A stretch of 64,000 nucleotides of DNA from Didymella arachidicola (taxonomy: Eukaryota > Ascomycota > Dothideomycetes > Pleosporales > Didymellaceae), in contig CM049988.1 in the NCBI GenBank assembly GCA_016630955.3, forward strand, positions 434,001 to 498,000. The letters are read 5' to 3'. The notes beneath the pieces are model-generated. The model worked only from the letters and a program-made list of their open reading frames with translations. It ran no database searches and was not told where the DNA came from. Position numbers and translations under genes: made by a program. Shown here piece by piece: positions 53,429-63,530 of this stretch. The stretch's first letter is position 1. Each line of letters begins with the position of its first letter.

Positions 53429-56400
53429 ATGACGCGCCCAAAAGTACCGCTTGGTCAGTCTGCCCGTCCTCGGTGCAATTGCTGAATGTGTACTGATGTG
53501 GCCTTTCTGCAGAGCAGCGGCAGCGTACTGCGCAGGCGTGCGAGTCTTGCAAGAGGAGGAAGCAAAAGGTAAGCAGCATCACCAATACCCCTGCACCACC
53601 GGCTGGCTCGGCTTCACGACTGCCTCCTTGCAACTGAGGAATTACATTCCCTCCGACATGGAGCACGAGATTACAATTTCGTTTGTAAACTTCCCGAGGT
53701 CGTCAACTGCTGGTTGTGATGCTGCTAAACGCACTGATTAAAAGTCGAATGTCACCGCAAAGTGGGTCCAAGCTAACACTATGACAAGTGCAACGGTCTT
53801 TGTCCGTGCAACACCTGCGAAAAGGTACGTACATCAAGCGCAGCTATCCTCAATAGCGGAGAGGAGTGACTGCAGTTTCTCTGGTCTCAAAGCTGGGGAA
53901 TGCGATCAACGAGCTGCTGCGAGTCTCCCAAATCTTGATCGTGTTTCTGAAGGCTTTGTCCTCATCCGGCTGACACAGATCCTCTCCGCTTGGCTAATGT
54001 GCCTCATTTCGTACCCTTGACAGATGCTTACAACAGCAGCGAAACTTCAGTTGTATCTATGCCGACCGTGAGCCTGGCTCGCCTAATGATGGCGGCCCAC
54101 CAGTCAAAAAGCGAGCTGTTGGCGACGCTGACAGCAGTTATGCGGACGAGAACTCTACATCGAATACACCCAGCAACAGCAACAGCAACCATCACCCATC
54201 GCCCCTAGCGCCTGTTAGACGGAGGTCTTCTACTGCCAACCGTCCTGCTGCCAATCGTATAATCTCAAAAGCACCCGATGGACGTTTGCACCCCTTGAAA
54301 CAGCAAACGCCATTGAAATCTCCCGGGGCTCGACCGAGTGTGGAAGTTGTCAGCGCATTCCAACAGCTACCGACCAGCAACAGCAATGCCAACGGCGAGC
54401 AACTGCCAGCCCGCTCGCGAGGCACCACCGTTGGCAGCGGGCCTGACGAAGAAGCCATCATCTACAGTCAGAGTCGAATGCTGCAGGACCCCACTGGCCG
54501 TGTTCTGTACATTGGCGACTCGGCAACTTTGTCGTTCCTCCAGCTCCTGCGCATGATGGTGGAGACAGTTGCAGGTGACTCGGCTTTCACCAATGACCCC
54601 CGAAGGCACAAGATAGTCGAGGGGCAGTACTCGCTTCCCTCTGGCTACAGGCATACGCATCTGCTTCCTGATATGCAGACTGCCCGTGTGCTTGCGGATG
54701 CCTTCTTCATCAATACTCACGGGCTGCTCCAAGTTTTCAACCGTGACCGCTTTCTGGAAGAAATGGAAGCATGCTATGCTGATCCGTTTCAAGTGCAACC
54801 TCCATGGCTTTGCCTCTTGAACATGGTCTTTGCGATTGGGCTCACAATGGCAACGCCTCTCTCCGGCAGCCCTGAGGCGCTCATGATCGACAAGTTACGC
54901 AGCGAACATCTCGACCGAGCAGAGGTGTTCTATTTGAATGCCAAATCACTAAACGATCCCATGAACGGACTCGAAGACCAGGACTTCTGGTCCGTGCAAG
55001 CTCTGTTGCTCATGTCTATTTACATGCTCGCGAAATCGAAGCGGAACACTGCGTTTGCTCTGCTCGGTATGGCTGCTCGGTCTGCACATGCACTTGGGCT
55101 GCATCGAGAAGAGACAATGGTGATCTTCAGCGCAGAAGAACAGGTACAGCGGAAGAATCTGTGGAGGTCGATATTCGTCATTGATCGGCTACTCTCCTGT
55201 TCACTTGGCCGGCCCACGGCTATCTCGGAAGACGACTGCTCAGGAGACACGCTGCATTCATCCGACCCGCCACTTGAGCAGCCTTTCATGGTCCACCCAG
55301 CACCTGACTTCCATGAGACTGGGCCATGTGCTCTGGAGGCTGCGGTCCGCAGCTGCTCGGTGATTGGCGTCATTCTGCGTAAGGTGTATCAGCAACGCAA
55401 GATCAGTACACGACTGGCACAAGAGATTGCTGACATCTGCAAGGCGTGGCCGCGCGCTCTTCCGTCGATCTTGCATTGGAGACAGGCAGCAAACGCATCG
55501 CCCAGTCAGGGCGTCGCCATATTGCACGTTAACTTGTTTTACTGCCATTCCATCATCCTTCTAACGCGTCCGTTCTTTCTCTACATCCTCAATCTGGAGA
55601 CACAACGTCACGTCAACCAGACACAGCCTGGCACCAGTGGCCCCAGGCCCTACTTGCGTATGGAGAAGTTCAGCGAAGCGTGCGTCATCGCATCAACGCA
55701 CACTATTCTTCTAGTTCACAATGCCTTTGATGCTGGCTACCTGTCGCGGCGGAACCCGGCGGTCATTTACTTTCTTTTTGCAGCTACCCTGGTCATACTG
55801 GCCAACGAGTTTGCTGGGCTGTACCGGGTGGATGCCTCGGATACGTGTATCCTGAACGCGGTCAACATCATGAACTACTGTGCCGAGAGCGATCAGCAAG
55901 CTAGTCGGCTCGTCTACATCCTCAGCACCTTTCGCGACGTGGTGGCCCAGCAGCGAATGCGTCGCAAGCAGAGCCAACCCGACAACAACAACCTGCCTAG
56001 TATATCGTCGCAATTGTACGGGGTCGCGACACCGACTCAGCAGAATGTCGCCAATGCAGGTCTGGCCAACTCGACGGATCCCATGAACGCAGCGCCACGA
56101 CTCCACCAAGTGCCCGTCCACATCTATCCCGGCATGCAGACGGCTCCTCTTGAGGCAACACCGTCCGCTTTCCAAGCGCCACCGCTCACACAGGGCAACT
56201 CGCTTCCGAACATGAGTCAGCTCTCTCCCCGGCAGACGGAGTTTTCTGTACACCTGAGTCCGATCCAAGACGCGGGCAACAGGGCGCCTGGGTCGGACTC
56301 GTACAATATCGGGGTGTCTGGGATGAACACGCCGTCCAAGCCTCCGAGCCTGAGCACGATGCTGGAGCTTAGCGCTCTCGATCACACGCGGGTGCCGAGT

Positions 56401-56610
56401 CTGCACAGCGAGGAGAGCGGGCTGGACGAGCACATTGACTTTGATGCGCTGTGGGCGTGGCCGAGCAATACGCCGGCCATGGGGAGTCCGCGGCCTGCCG
56501 GTGAGGGGGTGGGAGGTGTGGGAGGCGCGGGAAGCGCGGGAGGCGCGGGAGAGGGCGTGCCTGTGCCGCTATTTGGGATTAGTCACGAGGGGGCTGGGAG
56601 GAGTGAGTAG
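53429..56610 (+). CDS. Zn2Cys6 transcription factor with Fungal_trans domain, four exons, 895 aa
   Basis: Exons are 53429-53453, 53513-53568, 53789-53824 and 54040-56610. The cluster is assembled across four exons: C18-X2-C21-X6-C28-X5-C34-X2-C37-X6-C44 (ACESCKRRKQK, CNGLCPCNTCEK, RNFSC). The small 36-nt exon 3 supplies half of it. The middle region is the fungal-specific factor domain (ADAFFINTHGLLQVFNRDRF, then SVQALLLMSIYMLAKSKRN, AARSAHALGLHREE, RKNLWRSIFVIDRLLSCSLG). The C-terminal 90 residues are Pro/Ser-rich, then a Gly/Ala/Glu repeat (GVGGAGSAGGAGEG). Introns 2 and 3 are long (220 and 215 nt). The gene is divergent from the CoA-transferase, so it may regulate it; this is inference from position only. 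Confidence 0.85.
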
Positions 56611-56641
56611 GTGGAGTGGTACATGATGAGTAGATGTAAGG

Positions 56642-56722
56642 CTTGATATGTAATGATACAAAGCAAGACTCGATATGTAATGATACAAAGAAAGACTCGA
56701 TATGTAACGATGTAAAGTATGA
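56642..56722. repeat. 27-bp minisatellite, three copies
   Basis: Three consecutive 27-bp units (56642-56668, 56669-56695, 56696-56722), with core GATATGTAATGATACAAAG diverging in the last copy. It lies 30 bases after the stop of the Zn2Cys6 gene, in the convergent gap before the RPC11 gene. Confidence 0.9.
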
Positions 56723-56805
56723 CAAGGGTATTTCCAAAAAAAAAAAGCATTTTGTGCTCCTAAACTCCGTGTTCTCATGTCGGTGCAATGGACTCTGCGG
56801 TGTGG

Positions 56806-57307
56806 CTACTCGCGCCACTCCTTTGCGCACTTTGTGCACTTGTAAAAGGCCGTCATGGGCTCGTCGGCACTGCGGATCTGCAGCTGGTACCAGTAGGCCT
56901 GGTCGTTGCGGCACTTTTCGTTGGGGCATTGCACTGCAGGGGTCAGCTTCGCGCGTGTGTATGCGTGAGGGTGTGAAGGTGAGGGTGTGAGGGTGAAGAT
57001 ATGAAGGTATAAAGACCCGTCTGTACGCACCCTCGGTCTTATCCACATTATCCCACGCGCCCTTCCCGCCCAGAATATCCTCGACCTCCTTCTTCTTCAG
57101 ATACTTGCGCTCGTAGTAGCGCTTGTTGATGACAAAGTGGTAGGGGCACGTCAGGCACTCGAAGCGGTTCTGGCCCTCGTACTGCTCGATCGTGGGGTCG
57201 CCGGGGGGGACGCGCGAGACGCGCAGCATGTTGCTGCATGTTGGGCAGACTGGGGCGTTAGTGGGGGAATAGAGGGAGGGAGGAGGGGGATATGTACAGA
57301 GTAGCAT
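56806..57307 (-). CDS. RPC11: RNA polymerase III subunit RPC11 (Rpc11/POLR3K), three exons, 118 aa
   Basis: Small zinc-ribbon subunit needed for Pol III RNA cleavage, termination and reinitiation. Exons are 57307-57298 (10 nt), 57249-57031 and 56933-56806. The tiny first exon gives the exact family start: ATG CTA CTC T joins TC to make MLLFCPTCSNML. The N-terminal ribbon is CPTC...CLTCPY, and the C-terminal TFIIS-like ribbon is CPNEKC...IRSADEPMTAFYKC, with the catalytic acidic pair in SADEPM and a final CTKCAKEWRE. Intron 1 (48 nt) has a CACTAACG branch point. Without splicing, a frame continues through proline-rich intron sequence, so automatic prediction could miss this exon. Gene identity is very secure. 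Confidence 0.94.
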
Positions 57308-57670
57308 GGTGAAGGCGTAAAGAGTGAGGGCGAAGCAGAAGAAGAAGAAGAAGAAGAACAAGACGCGTGCAGAGTGAGGGCGCTGGATGAGCACAAGTGA
57401 CGGCGCGGGAGAAAGTTATAGTGGACCCTGACTAAACCGCAAGGGGGACGCGGGGCCATGCCGACGCCGCCGCCGCAAGCCAACGCGTTGAAACTGAGGC
57501 CGTCACCGCAAGTCCGCGGGTGAGATACGGCGTCTTTCCCTTGCACCCTCTACATTCGGCGCAGTGCCTTTCCAACCCACACCGAAGAGTCACGGTGCAG
57601 CCAGGGCCCTTGGCAGATCCATCTCGCAGCTCTCCTACCCCGCCAGCACCACCCGCGCAACAAGCCCACC
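57308..57670. promoter_or_regulatory. Divergent promoter between RPC11 and ankyrin-protein genes
   Basis: 363 bp. It holds a (GAA)n run at about 57339-57358 and an ACGCGT hexamer near 57363. Confidence 0.45.
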
Positions 57671-58358
57671 ATGGCGGACGAAGATGTATGGGAACAAGTC
57701 CTTGTTGCTGTGCATGGCCTGTACTGACACGGCAGGGCGCGTCTCCCCGCGAGCTCATCCTCGAAGCGTGTCGCCGCAACAACACGGACCTCCTCGAGGA
57801 GACGATTGCGGACCTGGCGCAGGCCGCGTCCAAGGCCGGACGCGCGCCCGCAGAGCACGTCGCGCAGGTGCTGAACGAGGCCAGGGATGGGCTGGGGAAC
57901 GGGTGTCTGCATGTTGCGGCGAGTTATGGGAGCTGTACGTGACGAAGCATGAGCTTGGCGAGACTTGAGCGTGCCGAGACTTTACGGATTGGCACCGAGT
58001 AGCGGCTGACACAACCGCAGACGAAATCCTCGACATCCTGCTCGACCAGGAGGGCCTCGAGATCGAGCTCACGGACCGCATCGAGGGCGATCTCCCGCTG
58101 CACAAGGCGGTGCGGTACGCCAACGCGCTGCCCCCTGCTGAGCAGGCCGCGGGGACGCCAATCGTCGAGATCCTGCTCGATGCTGGCTGCGACCCGCGGA
58201 TACGGAACAAGGCCAAGCTGAAGCCCGTCGAGCTGGTGGACCCGCGCAATGCGGAGCTGAGGGAGGTGCTGCGCAAGGGCGAGGTGGCTATGATGATGGG
58301 CGGCGATGTGGTGGCCGAGGATGATGGGGAGGGGGGGAGTGCGAGTGACAGCGATTAG
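57671..58358 (+). CDS. Small ankyrin-repeat protein (Yar1-like), three exons, 183 aa
   Basis: Exons are 57671-57685 (MADED), 57736-57934 and 58021-58358; introns of 50 and 86 nt have GTATGG and GTACGT donors. Ankyrin-type helices are visible: GNGCLHVAASYGSYEILDIL, then EGDLPLHKAVRYANAL and TPIVEILLDAGCDPRIRNKA. The C-terminus is acidic (VVAEDDGEGG then SASDSD). Length and two-to-three repeats plus an acidic tail resemble yeast Yar1, the Rps3 chaperone in ribosome assembly. Orthology is plausible but not proven by sight. It is divergent from RPC11. Confidence 0.8.
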
Positions 58359-58416
58359 ACCTAGCAGAGATGGATTGAACACAGTATTCCCTCAATGTAT
58401 TATTCCAAGTCCATGC

Positions 58417-58584
58417 TTGAGTCCTGCGTCTCCGTCCATCTTGAAGAGTGCAGCCTCTCTGTCCATCGTTTGAGAGTGCTGCGTCTCTGTCCATAATTCA
58501 AGAGTGCTGCGTCTCTGTCCATAATTCAAGAGTGCTGCGTCTCTGTCCATAATTCAAGAGTGCTGCGTCTCTGTCCATAATTCA
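58417..58584. repeat. 28-bp minisatellite, four exact plus two degenerate copies
   Basis: The unit starts AGAGTGCTGCGTCTCTGTCC and ends ATAATTCA. Four exact copies at 58473-58500, 58501-58528, 58529-58556 and 58557-58584 follow two degraded copies from about 58417. It occupies the convergent gap between the ankyrin and Ysf3 genes. Confidence 0.92.
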
Positions 58585-58732
58585 AGAGTGCCTGCATCTT
58601 CCATTCCTGCCCGCTGTCCCTCATGTATTGCGGTATCGTGGATCGTGGTATTGCGCGCTGCGCCTAGCAGTCCGTGTCCTAACCTCGCTCACATGTCCCT
58701 CAGTCCTGATTCTGCTCCCGTCAGCCGTGTTT

Positions 58733-58999
58733 TCACTTGGATAGACTGCCACTCACCTCGGGCGGGGGCCCCACAGGGCGGACCATGCGCTCGAGCAGCT
58801 GCAGGCGCGTCTTCTCGCGGGGCTGGCCCAGGCCGATGCTCATGTACTGCAGCAGCGGCGGGTGGCCGACAAACGACGACAGCGAGTCGCGCGCCATGTT
58901 GGACGTCCACTCGTGCTTGGTCGTGTCGGCGGATCCGATGCCGATGTAGCGCGCCTGGAGCGCCTCGAGCTGCTGCTGCGCGCGGAGTTTGTCGGCCAT
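58733..58999 (-). CDS. YSF3: Splicing factor 3b subunit 10 kDa (SF3b5/Ysf3), about 88 aa
   Basis: Component of the U2 snRNP SF3b complex. ATG 58999 opens MADKLRAQQQLEALQARYIG, followed by IGSADTTKHEWTSNMARDSL, SFVGHPPLLQYMSIG and LLERMVRPVGPPPE, the whole SF3b10 fold of 85-90 residues. Reading straight through gives VSGSLSK and a stop at 58733. However, the last conserved codon is followed exactly by a GTGAGT donor, so a 3' intron with a short last exon is possible (for example an acceptor near 58685 giving a four-residue end). No upstream intron is needed. The gene shares a divergent region with the next open frame, in which lies a minisatellite. Confidence 0.9.
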   Translation of the reverse strand: MADKLRAQQQLEALQARYIGIGSADTTKHEWTSNMARDSLSSFVGHPPLLQYMSIGLGQPREKTRLQLLERMVRPVGPPPEVSGSLSK

Positions 59000-59324
59000 G
59001 GTCGTGGTGTGGTGGAATGGGTCGAGGGCAGGGCGAGGCTGGACGCTGGACGCTGGACGGGTCTGTCGCAACATTTGGCTGCTTATCGATAGCGGCTGGA
59101 CGCGACCCTCGGTCACATCATACACATCGCGACACTACACACGCACATACCAAACCACAGTACTGTACACACTCCACCAGACCACAGTACTATACACACT
59201 CCACCAGGCCACAGTTATATACACACTCCACCAGGCCACAGTTACATACACACTCCACCAGACCCACGGTACTATACACACCCACCAAACCACAACACCA
59301 CACAAAATCACAGCCAACCCACAA
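59000..59324. promoter_or_regulatory. Divergent promoter between Ysf3 and the 59-kb coiled-coil protein gene
   Basis: 325 bp between the two starts. The right half is filled by the 27-bp minisatellite; the left half shows no assigned element. Confidence 0.45.
59151..59285. repeat. 27-bp minisatellite, five copies, just upstream of an ORF
   Basis: Five 27-bp units (59151-59177, 59178-59204, 59205-59231, 59232-59258, 59259-59285) with core CCACAGTACTATACACACTC, and a partial sixth. It sits 40 bases before ATG 59325, so it probably lies in the promoter or 5' UTR. Confidence 0.9.
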
Positions 59325-59882
59325 ATGACCGACACGCCTGCCCGCCTCCCCACGCCCGGGCTCTCCTCATCGCCCACTTCGCCCGTCATCGACTACTCCC
59401 CCCACACCGTCCCCTACAACGAAGACTTCGAAAACGACCTCATGAAGGCCATCCTCCACGGCCCCCCTCCCACCTCCCCGCGCCGCAAAACCGACACCCC
59501 GCCCATGATCAGCGCCGCCGACCTCCCCATCCCCCTCGCCTCGCACCTGCGCACCCACCCCTCGCCCATCCCAGGCCTGCTTCTCACGCACCCGCACGGC
59601 TACCACACGGGCGGCATTGGGCCGAGCGCGCACGTCGTGAGCGAGTTTGCGCAGCGGTTTGTGAGCGAGAGGGACATTGCGCCTAGGGATGTGGGCGCGT
59701 TGGAGCGTGCGGTCGAGGCGGAGGTTCAGGCTAGATTGGATGAGGTAAGGAGTCGGATGAGGAGGAGGGAGAAGGCTGTTAGGGAGAATGAGAGGGTGAG
59801 GAGGGAGCTGGAGGATTTGAGATTGCAGCGGCAGGCGGAGCTGAGGGTGTTGGAGAGGATGAAGGGGAGGGGGAGGGCGTGA
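59325..59882 (+). CDS. Hypothetical coiled-coil protein, 185 aa
   Basis: ATG 59325 to the TGA at 59880, single exon. The N-terminal half is Pro/Ser/Thr-rich (LPTPGLSSSPTSP, ILHGPPPTSPRR); the middle has HPHGYHTGGIGPSAHVVSEF. The C-terminal 70 residues are a strongly charged predicted coiled coil (DEVRSRMRRREKAVRENERV onward). I do not recognise the family. Conservation of a Pro-rich-plus-coil layout suggests a scaffold or adaptor, but no function is assigned. Antisense and other frames in this GC-rich stretch are also open, so coding potential needs confirmation. Confidence 0.6.
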   Translation: MTDTPARLPTPGLSSSPTSPVIDYSPHTVPYNEDFENDLMKAILHGPPPTSPRRKTDTPPMISAADLPIPLASHLRTHPSPIPGLLLTHPHGYHTGGIGPSAHVVSEFAQRFVSERDIAPRDVGALERAVEAEVQARLDEVRSRMRRREKAVRENERVRRELEDLRLQRQAELRVLERMKGRGRA

Positions 59883-60419
59883 TGGGGGGTGTTGTTTGGA
59901 GGGCAGATGGTGTGGAAGAGTATGGGGCGGGAGAGTGTGGAGGGTGTAGGATGAGAGCGGCGCTCAACCAGCTTGTTCAAGGGCTGAACGAGCCAGGTTT
60001 GGCGCTGTGCACATGTTGAGGACAATACAGCACCTGATACGATAATACATTAGTACAACAGCACGATGATACGAAATCTACTTTCAGTCTTTCTGTTGCT
60101 GCTGCTGCTGACCCAGAGCATCTCGAAGCTATGGCCAATGAAGTCATACCCAACCATCACCGAATAACCCCTAACACGCAACATCACACCGATGACAGCC
60201 GCAAGGGCTCGACTGGCGCTATTCACATCGCACGTCTCCAGACCACAATGCCTGCCACCTGCCCAGTGTGACTGTCTCCTTGACTGTATCTGCTGCCCAC
60301 GATGCCATCTCTACGACAGTGTTTGCTGCCCGTGATGCCGCATTGTATCGCCCCACACCGACGCTCGTTCTTACAAGAAATCCTCCCTCGCAGCGCTCGC
60401 ATGACAACATCCACCGACA
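59883..60419. other. Intergenic, about 540 bases
   Basis: Upstream region of the hydrolase gene. It includes a CTGCTG-rich run near 60095-60112. No gene recognised. Confidence 0.4.
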
Positions 60420-61968
60420 ATGCCTCCCTCGCCTGCCCTCACACAGAAAAAGCCCAGTAGCCAGCTGGCGAGCTTGGCCTGGTTCGTCTTCAAGCTTGGT
60501 TTTGGCCTCTTCAGCCTCGGCTTCACCTGGGTCACTGTCGCGTGGGCCAACGGCGTCTTCCAGCCCGCCGACACGGACGAGGAGAAGAAAGAGCTCCACA
60601 CCGGTACGCCGTCCGCCTCACACCAACACAACCGACGCAACTGACACCTTCCAGCCCAGCAGAAGTACTGGAGCCTCGACCGCGAACCGCTTCCCGGCTT
60701 CCACCACGCCTTCTTCACCACATCCACCGGAGCCAACATCCACTACGTAGTCAACACAAACCCCGACGCCCCTCCCTCACGCAACACTGCCATCCTCATC
60801 CACGGCTTCCCCGACTCGTACCTGCTATGGCGCCATATCCTCCAGACCCCGGCGCTGCAGCAGTCGCACACCCTCGTTGCCGTCGACCTGCCCGGCTACG
60901 GAGGCAGCGACAGCTTGCCGCGCTACGGCGCGAACGAGCTTCTCGAAGCTGTGACTGAGTTCATTGTCGGCGTAAGGAAGCTGTTCCTGCACCCTGGGAG
61001 GAAGTGTGTTGTTGTTGGGCATGATTGGGGGGCGCTTTTGTCGGCTAGGCTTGCGGCTGAGGCGCCGGAGTTGGCTGAGAGGTTTGTGCTTGCGAGTGCT
61101 ATTATTGTAGGTTGTCCCAATATCTCTACCACCTCTCTAGCACCCCTAACACGAGCAGCCTCACGCCACTGCCAACAATGCCTTCTCCCAGTGGACCCTG
61201 GCTCGCCAGATGCTGCGCACCTGGACCAAAAGCCCTGCCAATACCACACTCCTCAAAAACGCCTTTGCCGCTCTCAAGCCAGTATTGTCGCAGTTCAGCA
61301 GGTCCTTCTACATCTTCTGCTTCCACCTGCCTGCGCCCCTCGATGCCTTCTTCACCACATTCGGCAACTACTGGTTCCTGCGCGTCATACACAGTCTCAG
61401 CATAGGCCCGCACGAGAAAGAGGACAACCTCCTCGCGAGACTGAACCCCAAAGATGCTGCAGAGGCCATGTGTCTGTCCACGGGTCCGGGAGCATCGCAA
61501 CTGGTCGATCAACCGGTTGGAGGTCTTCGATACGGCGAACCAGTACGACAGCGAATCAAGGACCGCGGCATGTCCGAGAAAATACGCATCTACCGCGAAG
61601 GCCTCTTCGTTGGACCATGGGAGAAGTCGCTGGAGACCACTGCCGCCCTGTACGAGCTTCGTGCCGGTAACGATCGCGCCTCCGGCTCAGCCCCCAGGGG
61701 TGCTCTGAAGGCGCCGACTACGCTAGTACTTGGCGAACGCGATCCGGCATTCGATCTGAGGTTGGCTCTCGACAACGTAAAGGAATATCTTGTCAAAGGC
61801 TCCCAGGTGCTGGTTGTGAAGGACGCGGGACATTGGATGCCGACTGAACCTGCAGCTAGAGTCGTCCTGGACCAGCTCACCCTGTGGGCTCTCAGCGACG
61901 AGTCCGGTGTCGGCAAGGCGACTCCGTTCGCCGGTATGCTCAACGTCAAGGTCGTCGAGGAGCTGTAG
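60420..61968 (+). CDS. Membrane-anchored alpha/beta hydrolase (epoxide hydrolase-like), three exons, 481 aa
   Basis: Exons are 60420-60603, 60655-61106 and 61159-61968, with 51- and 52-nt introns. An N-terminal transmembrane anchor (about residues 19-41, SLAWFVFKLGFGLFSLGFTW) precedes the alpha/beta hydrolase fold. Features are the oxyanion motif HGFPDSYLLW, VAVDLPGYGGSDS, the nucleophile elbow VVGHDWGA with Asp as nucleophile (typical of epoxide hydrolases and dehalogenases), an acid in LGERDPAFD, and the base His in DAGHWMPTEPA. The cap domain is unusually long. Most likely an ER-bound epoxide hydrolase-like enzyme; substrate unknown. The nearest neighbour, tail-to-tail, is the thiamine gene. 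Confidence 0.88.
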
Positions 61969-62128
61969 CATAAGTCATCACATTGCAAACCTGGAGGAAT
62001 GAACTATAAACGAGTGACTGTTTTATTGGCGTTCTTAAGCTCGGAAACGCAGAAGTGATCCTGAGGACCAATTCTAGGCCCCAGAACACTTGAGAGCTAC
62101 TCAGGCCCCAGAACACTTGAGAGCTAAC

Positions 62129-63289
62129 TCAGGCCTCAGCAGGTGCGGCGGCACCAACAACGGTCTTAGCAGCAATAGACTCGAGACGCTTGAATCCACC
62201 ATTCTCCTTGACGCCCTGCTGCAGCACCACCATCCTCTTCTGGTCGCCCGTCGGATCAGCACTGTCAGCCTCGAGGCCCCACTGCAGATACTCGTTCGTG
62301 TAGTTGGGCGTGAACGACTCGTCCAACACACCCAGCCGCTTGCCGTATCGCGTCACCTTCTCCCAGTCACGCTGCACATTCTGCAGGTCAGGGCTAAAGT
62401 ACGCAAAACTGCGCTCGAAGATCTTGCGGTTCGTAGGCGTGTCCATGGCAGACTTGAAGTCCACAAACTCCTTCCACGCCTGGTCTGGCTCCGCAAGCAC
62501 AAAGTCAGTCGCGCGCTTGCACGCCCGCAGGAACGCAGCGACCTTGTCCGGGTTCGCGCGGATAAAGGCATCGTTGCCAATGTACAGGATGCTGCAGAAG
62601 CAGCAGCAGCCCAGCTGCGCCAGCTCGTCGATGCGCAGCATCTGCACCTCGGACACATCGCGACCGCGCGCCTTCAGCCACTCCTCCAGCTCCACCATCT
62701 GCACGTTCTCGAGCCCGATGCCCGCGTCGATGGAGCCGTCGATGATGCTCTTGGTCACGTTCATGCCCACGCGCACGGCAGAGTAGTCCGACGGCGACAT
62801 GCCGTAGTGCGCCGTCAGCTCGTCGAGCTGGATCTTGCCAAACTCACCCACGTAGCCGATGCGCTTACCCTTCAGCGTCGTGAAGTCCGGCGTGATGCCC
62901 GACGACGTCAGGTACACGACGCCCGTGAACGGCTCGTTGAGCAGCGAGCCGATGCTGGAGACGGGGAAGCCGCGCGCAGCGGCCGCGAGCGTGTGGATCA
63001 TGGCTTTGAATCCGAGGTCCACCTTGCCGGAGCCGATGATCTCGGTCACATCCTGCTGCTCTTAGCAGTGGTGCCGAGGTAAAAAGGGGGACACATACGC
63101 TGGGATCGTTTGGCTCGAGGAGCGCGACCTTGACACCTTCATCTTTGAAAAACCCCTTTGCCTGCGCGAGGTACAAAGGCGCATGGTATGGCGTAGCGTG
63201 CCTGTCTCCATCAGCGCCATTCCTCACCACACCACCACACTTTCTTAAACAAACCAGTTCGTTAAAAAAGTAATCTTATCAGTCGCCAT
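62129..63289 (-). CDS. nmt1: HMP-P synthase THI5/NMT1 (thiamine pyrimidine synthesis), three exons, 353 aa
   Basis: Makes the thiamine pyrimidine HMP-P from PLP and an active-site histidine. Exons are 63289-63255 (35 nt), 63201-63099 and 63052-62129, with introns of 53 and 46 nt. The spliced protein begins MATDKITFLTNWHATPYHAP. The PLP-binding Lys62 and the substrate histidine His66 (GFKAMIH) fall at exactly the yeast Thi5 positions, and the iron-binding CCCFC motif is at residues 195-199, as in yeast. Length is normal, so the enzyme should be active (as a single-turnover suicide enzyme in known cases). A TPP riboswitch lies 70-240 bases upstream on the same strand, giving thiamine repression at the splicing level. 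Very secure. Confidence 0.97.
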
Positions 63290-63360
63290 AACGTGTAGCT
63301 AGCTACCACCAAAGTCAGCACGCCCACCCGCGGGGACCGGAAACAGGGGGCCAGAAAGCA

Positions 63361-63530
63361 GCTTGTCCTTTCGCTGGAATTATCCAGATCAAGTTCAACG
63401 GTATCATCTCAGAACGAGCGCGCCGGTCTACCCATCCAATCCGCCCAGGACCGCGAGGTCCTCCAGAACCGTGAGGTCCGTGGTGGATTAGTTGCGCAGA
63501 GCGGCAAGCGCTCGAACACCCGCCATGCAT
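63361..63530 (-). ncRNA. TPP riboswitch (THI element) in the nmt1 5' leader
   Basis: Read on the minus strand, the conserved THI-box parts appear in order: GCGGGTGTTCGAGCGC (63506-63521), a long GC-rich variable P3 arm, GCGCTCGTTCTGAGATG across the P2 closing strand and CTGAGA core, then GAACTTGATCTGGATAATTC and CCAGCG (63370-63400). P2 can pair CGAGCGC with GCGCTCG. CTGAGA binds the pyrimidine and the GATCTGGATAAT loop is the pyrophosphate helix consensus. In fungi such elements sit in 5' leader introns and control alternative splicing. A GTATTT-type donor lies just upstream near 63550, and AG acceptors (GGTAG, CTAG) lie just before the ATG. P1 boundaries are approximate. Confidence 0.93.

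Noticed and set aside
55711..56433. A 240-codon minus-strand frame opposite the Zn2Cys6 factor
   Set aside because: Antisense to conserved fungal-specific factor sequence, with Arg-rich shadow composition.
58417..59285. Regular 27-28 bp repeats as a possible CRISPR array
   Set aside because: The copies are head-to-tail without unique spacers, and the genome is eukaryotic. These are minisatellites.
62090..63082. A 330-codon plus-strand open frame opposite nmt1
   Set aside because: It lies entirely antisense to the strongly supported THI5 gene, is Arg/Leu/His-rich as expected for a GC-rich antisense shadow, and has no motif.
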